Shown piece after piece: positions 52,815 to 54,151 of a DNA stretch of 54,151 nt. The stretch spans positions 1-54,151 of the forward strand of contig JAAWNY010000015.1 of assembly GCA_022799175.1 (NCBI GenBank), read 5' to 3'. A model generated the notes under the pieces. The model was not told the DNA's origin, made no database searches, and saw only the letters and a list, made by a program, of their open reading frames with translations. A program made the translations under genes and the position numbers. The DNA comes from Lachnospiraceae bacterium. Its GTDB lineage: Bacteria; Bacillota; Clostridia; Lachnospirales; Lachnospiraceae. Positions within the stretch are counted from its first letter, which is position 1. Every line of letters begins with the position of its first letter.

Positions 52815-52843
52815 AGTATATTCCTTTATAGATATGTTAGCAA
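52815..52843 (-). promoter_or_regulatory. Predicted sigma-A promoter of the cupin/NusG-II/recO unit
   Basis: On the minus strand TTGCTA (52838-52843) and TATACT (52815-52820) are 17 bases apart, about 30 bases before the cupin start. Confidence 0.6.
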
Positions 52844-52965
52844 GTTCTTTTTGGAAATAATAGAAGAGTTCCTTGTAGGATTACAATACATATGTTATAA
52901 CTGAATATTTAAAAAGCAGAGATACTACCTTTGTGTTATCGTTTAGTCACCACATCAAAAATGGC

Positions 52966-53000
52966 CAATGTCATTTAGATAAGGAAACGAGAAAAGCTTC
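52966..53000 (+). repeat. Solo left end of the palindromic repeat (copy H)
   Basis: CCAATGTCATTTAGATAAGG and the following AAACGAGAAAAGC match the left ends of copies E and F almost exactly, then stop one base before the era stop codon. No outer arm or interior follows. It is either a deletion remnant or a separate use of the end sequence. Confidence 0.75.
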
Positions 53001-53001
53001 T

Positions 53002-53913
53002 TCACCCATCTTTCCGATATCCATAATTCTTCATCAACAACTCATTATCTCGCCATTCCTTGCGCACCTTCACCCACAGCTGGAGATTCGCTTTTGTCTC
53101 TATCATATCCTCGATTTCCCGCCGAGCACTGGATCCGATTCGCTTTAGCATACTGCCTCCCTTGCCAATAATAATCCCCTTGTGAGAATCCCGCTCACAG
53201 ACAATGGTGGCTTCAATATCCATAATCCCATTTTTTCGTTCCGCCATTTTCTCGACAGTCACCGCGATCCCATGGGGAATCTCCTCTTCTAGAAGCCGCA
53301 ACGCTTTCTCCCGGATCAGCTCTGCCACAATCTGACGCATGGGCTGATCCGTCACCGTATCTTCATCATAAAACAATGGTCCATAAGGCAGATATTTAAA
53401 AATCATTTCTGTCAGAATATCTGTGTTCTTTTTTTTCAGCGCCGATACGGGTACAATCTCGGCAAAGGGGCAGATATCTTTATAAGCCTCGATAAAAGTC
53501 AGAATTTCCTGTGGGTCTTTCAGCGTATCGATCTTATTGATCACCAAAATCACCGGTTGTTTTCCCTTATTCAGCTGCTCCGCAATATGCCGTTCCCCGG
53601 CCCCGATAAAAGTAGACGGCTCCACCAACCACAGAATTACATCCACTTCCGCCAGCGTATGCTCTGCCACACTGACCATATATTCTCCCAGTCGATTTTT
53701 TGCCTTATGAATCCCCGGAGTATCCAGAAATACAATCTGTCCCCGCTCATCCGTATATACCGTCTGAATCCGGTTGCGGGTGGTCTGGGGCTTTGCTGAA
53801 GTGATAGCGATTTTCTGACCAATCAAATGGTTCATCAATGTAGATTTTCCTACATTGGGCCGACCAATCAGCGTTACAAAGCCAGATTTTTTCTGTTCTT
53901 TCTTTGGTTCCAT
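53002..53913 (-). CDS. era: GTPase Era
   Basis: Ribosome-assembly GTPase that binds the 3' end of 16S rRNA. At 303 residues it has normal length. G1 GRPNVGKST, G2 region KPQTTRNRI, G3 DTPG and G4 NKID are intact. The C-terminal KH domain has GIIIGKGGSMLKRIGSSARR. The start MEPKKEQKKSG gives the usual N-terminus. It is the first gene of the era-to-recO region and lies downstream of repeat copy G. Copy H touches its stop codon. Confidence 0.96.
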   Translation of the reverse strand: MEPKKEQKKSGFVTLIGRPNVGKSTLMNHLIGQKIAITSAKPQTTRNRIQTVYTDERGQIVFLDTPGIHKAKNRLGEYMVSVAEHTLAEVDVILWLVEPSTFIGAGERHIAEQLNKGKQPVILVINKIDTLKDPQEILTFIEAYKDICPFAEIVPVSALKKKNTDILTEMIFKYLPYGPLFYDEDTVTDQPMRQIVAELIREKALRLLEEEIPHGIAVTVEKMAERKNGIMDIEATIVCERDSHKGIIIGKGGSMLKRIGSSARREIEDMIETKANLQLWVKVRKEWRDNELLMKNYGYRKDG

Positions 53914-53977
53914 TTACACTATCCTCATACCTTCTTTATTCTTTCAACTGTTTTTCTCAAGTCCAAATGCCGCAACC

Positions 53978-54151
53978 AATATCATATAGACAAGAAAACA
54001 AAAAACGCAGCCCAGGAAGAGGGGAGAAAAGCCACGGGAAATCCTCTGTGATATTTTGACTTTGCAGAGATTTAGAAGTCCTTAAATCCCTGAATTTGGC
54101 GTTGAAACGAAAATATACATTGTCTGAGCGGAGCGAGTTTGTATATTTTCG
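53978..54151 (+). repeat. Palindromic repeat, copy G (cut by window end)
   Basis: The left half of the repeat: left end CCAATATCATATAGACAAG, outer left arm (about 54011-54047), inner left arm, and the central hairpin, where the window stops. The last 38 bases equal bases 1-38. The outer arm sequence (GGGAGAAAAGCCACGGG) is not the partner of copy A's arm. Confidence 0.88.

Overview
The window looks like a chromosomal contig from a Gram-positive anaerobe of the Clostridia, most likely the family Lachnospiraceae. That placement is inferred from gene content: a T-box-controlled TrpB2-type tryptophan synthase beta chain, pyruvate phosphate dikinase, dimeric-type glycyl-tRNA synthetase next to era/recO, DUF3842 and DUF5684 proteins, an EFR1-type flavodoxin/ferredoxin, AGGAGG ribosome sites and lipoprotein signal peptides. 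I see no rRNA, tRNA, CRISPR array, prophage or plasmid backbone.

Layout. 0.2-5.1 kb: glucosamine-6-phosphate deaminase with a Cys-cluster protein, a divergent LysR regulator, a secreted protein with wall-binding-like repeats, and ilvN-ilvC without ilvB. 5.7-8.8 kb: a lipoprotein facing a small redox operon (small protein, EFR1 flavodoxin/ferredoxin, acylphosphatase, FMN-dependent alpha-hydroxy-acid oxidase). 8.9-16.6 kb: a minus-strand run of five genes, made of an orphan NMT1/SsuA-type binding lipoprotein, an N-acylglucosamine-2-epimerase-family enzyme, a ROK regulator, an alpha/beta hydrolase and a large SF1 helicase-nuclease. It is headed by a consensus promoter with a 24-bp palindrome over the start site. 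16.9-24 kb: envelope genes (monofunctional transglycosylase, SGNH esterase, TarI/TarJ-like pair, LtaS-like phosphotransferase). 23.9-29.7 kb: a complete dipeptide ABC transporter with a terminator between dppA and dppBCDF. 30-35.9 kb: a tightly coupled operon (transglutaminase-like wall protein, DltD/AlgX-like SGNH, small secreted protein, MBOAT acyltransferase, ABC-F ATPase). 36-37.8 kb: trpB2 behind a Trp T-box. 38-42.5 kb: two convergent chemoreceptors, one coupled to an FMN-binding lipoprotein. 42.9-43.3 kb: a decayed group II intron sitting just after the ppdK terminator. 43.4-50.8 kb: ppdK, a DJ-1/PfpI protein, tandem DUF5684 genes, DUF3842, glyS and a lipoprotein. 51.3-53.9 kb: era, cupin, NusG-domain-II protein, recO.

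The most striking feature is a dispersed long palindromic repeat of up to about 290 bp, present at least eight times in 54 kb and always between genes. Each fuller copy is a giant imperfect hairpin. Its outer stem differs in sequence from copy to copy, but within a copy the two arms match almost perfectly, so the arms covary. In one copy (50967-51260) the interior is inverted relative to the outer ends. Other copies are internally deleted or reduced to a single end. Both ends of the window lie inside this repeat and share the same 38 bases, so the contig probably ends where the assembler broke on it. A second, AT-rich inverted-repeat element abuts one copy near 19.5 kb.

Functional assignments rest on motifs read by eye and on family knowledge. 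No database search was possible. Start codons were re-chosen wherever ribosome-site spacing or overlap with neighbours argued against the longest frame.
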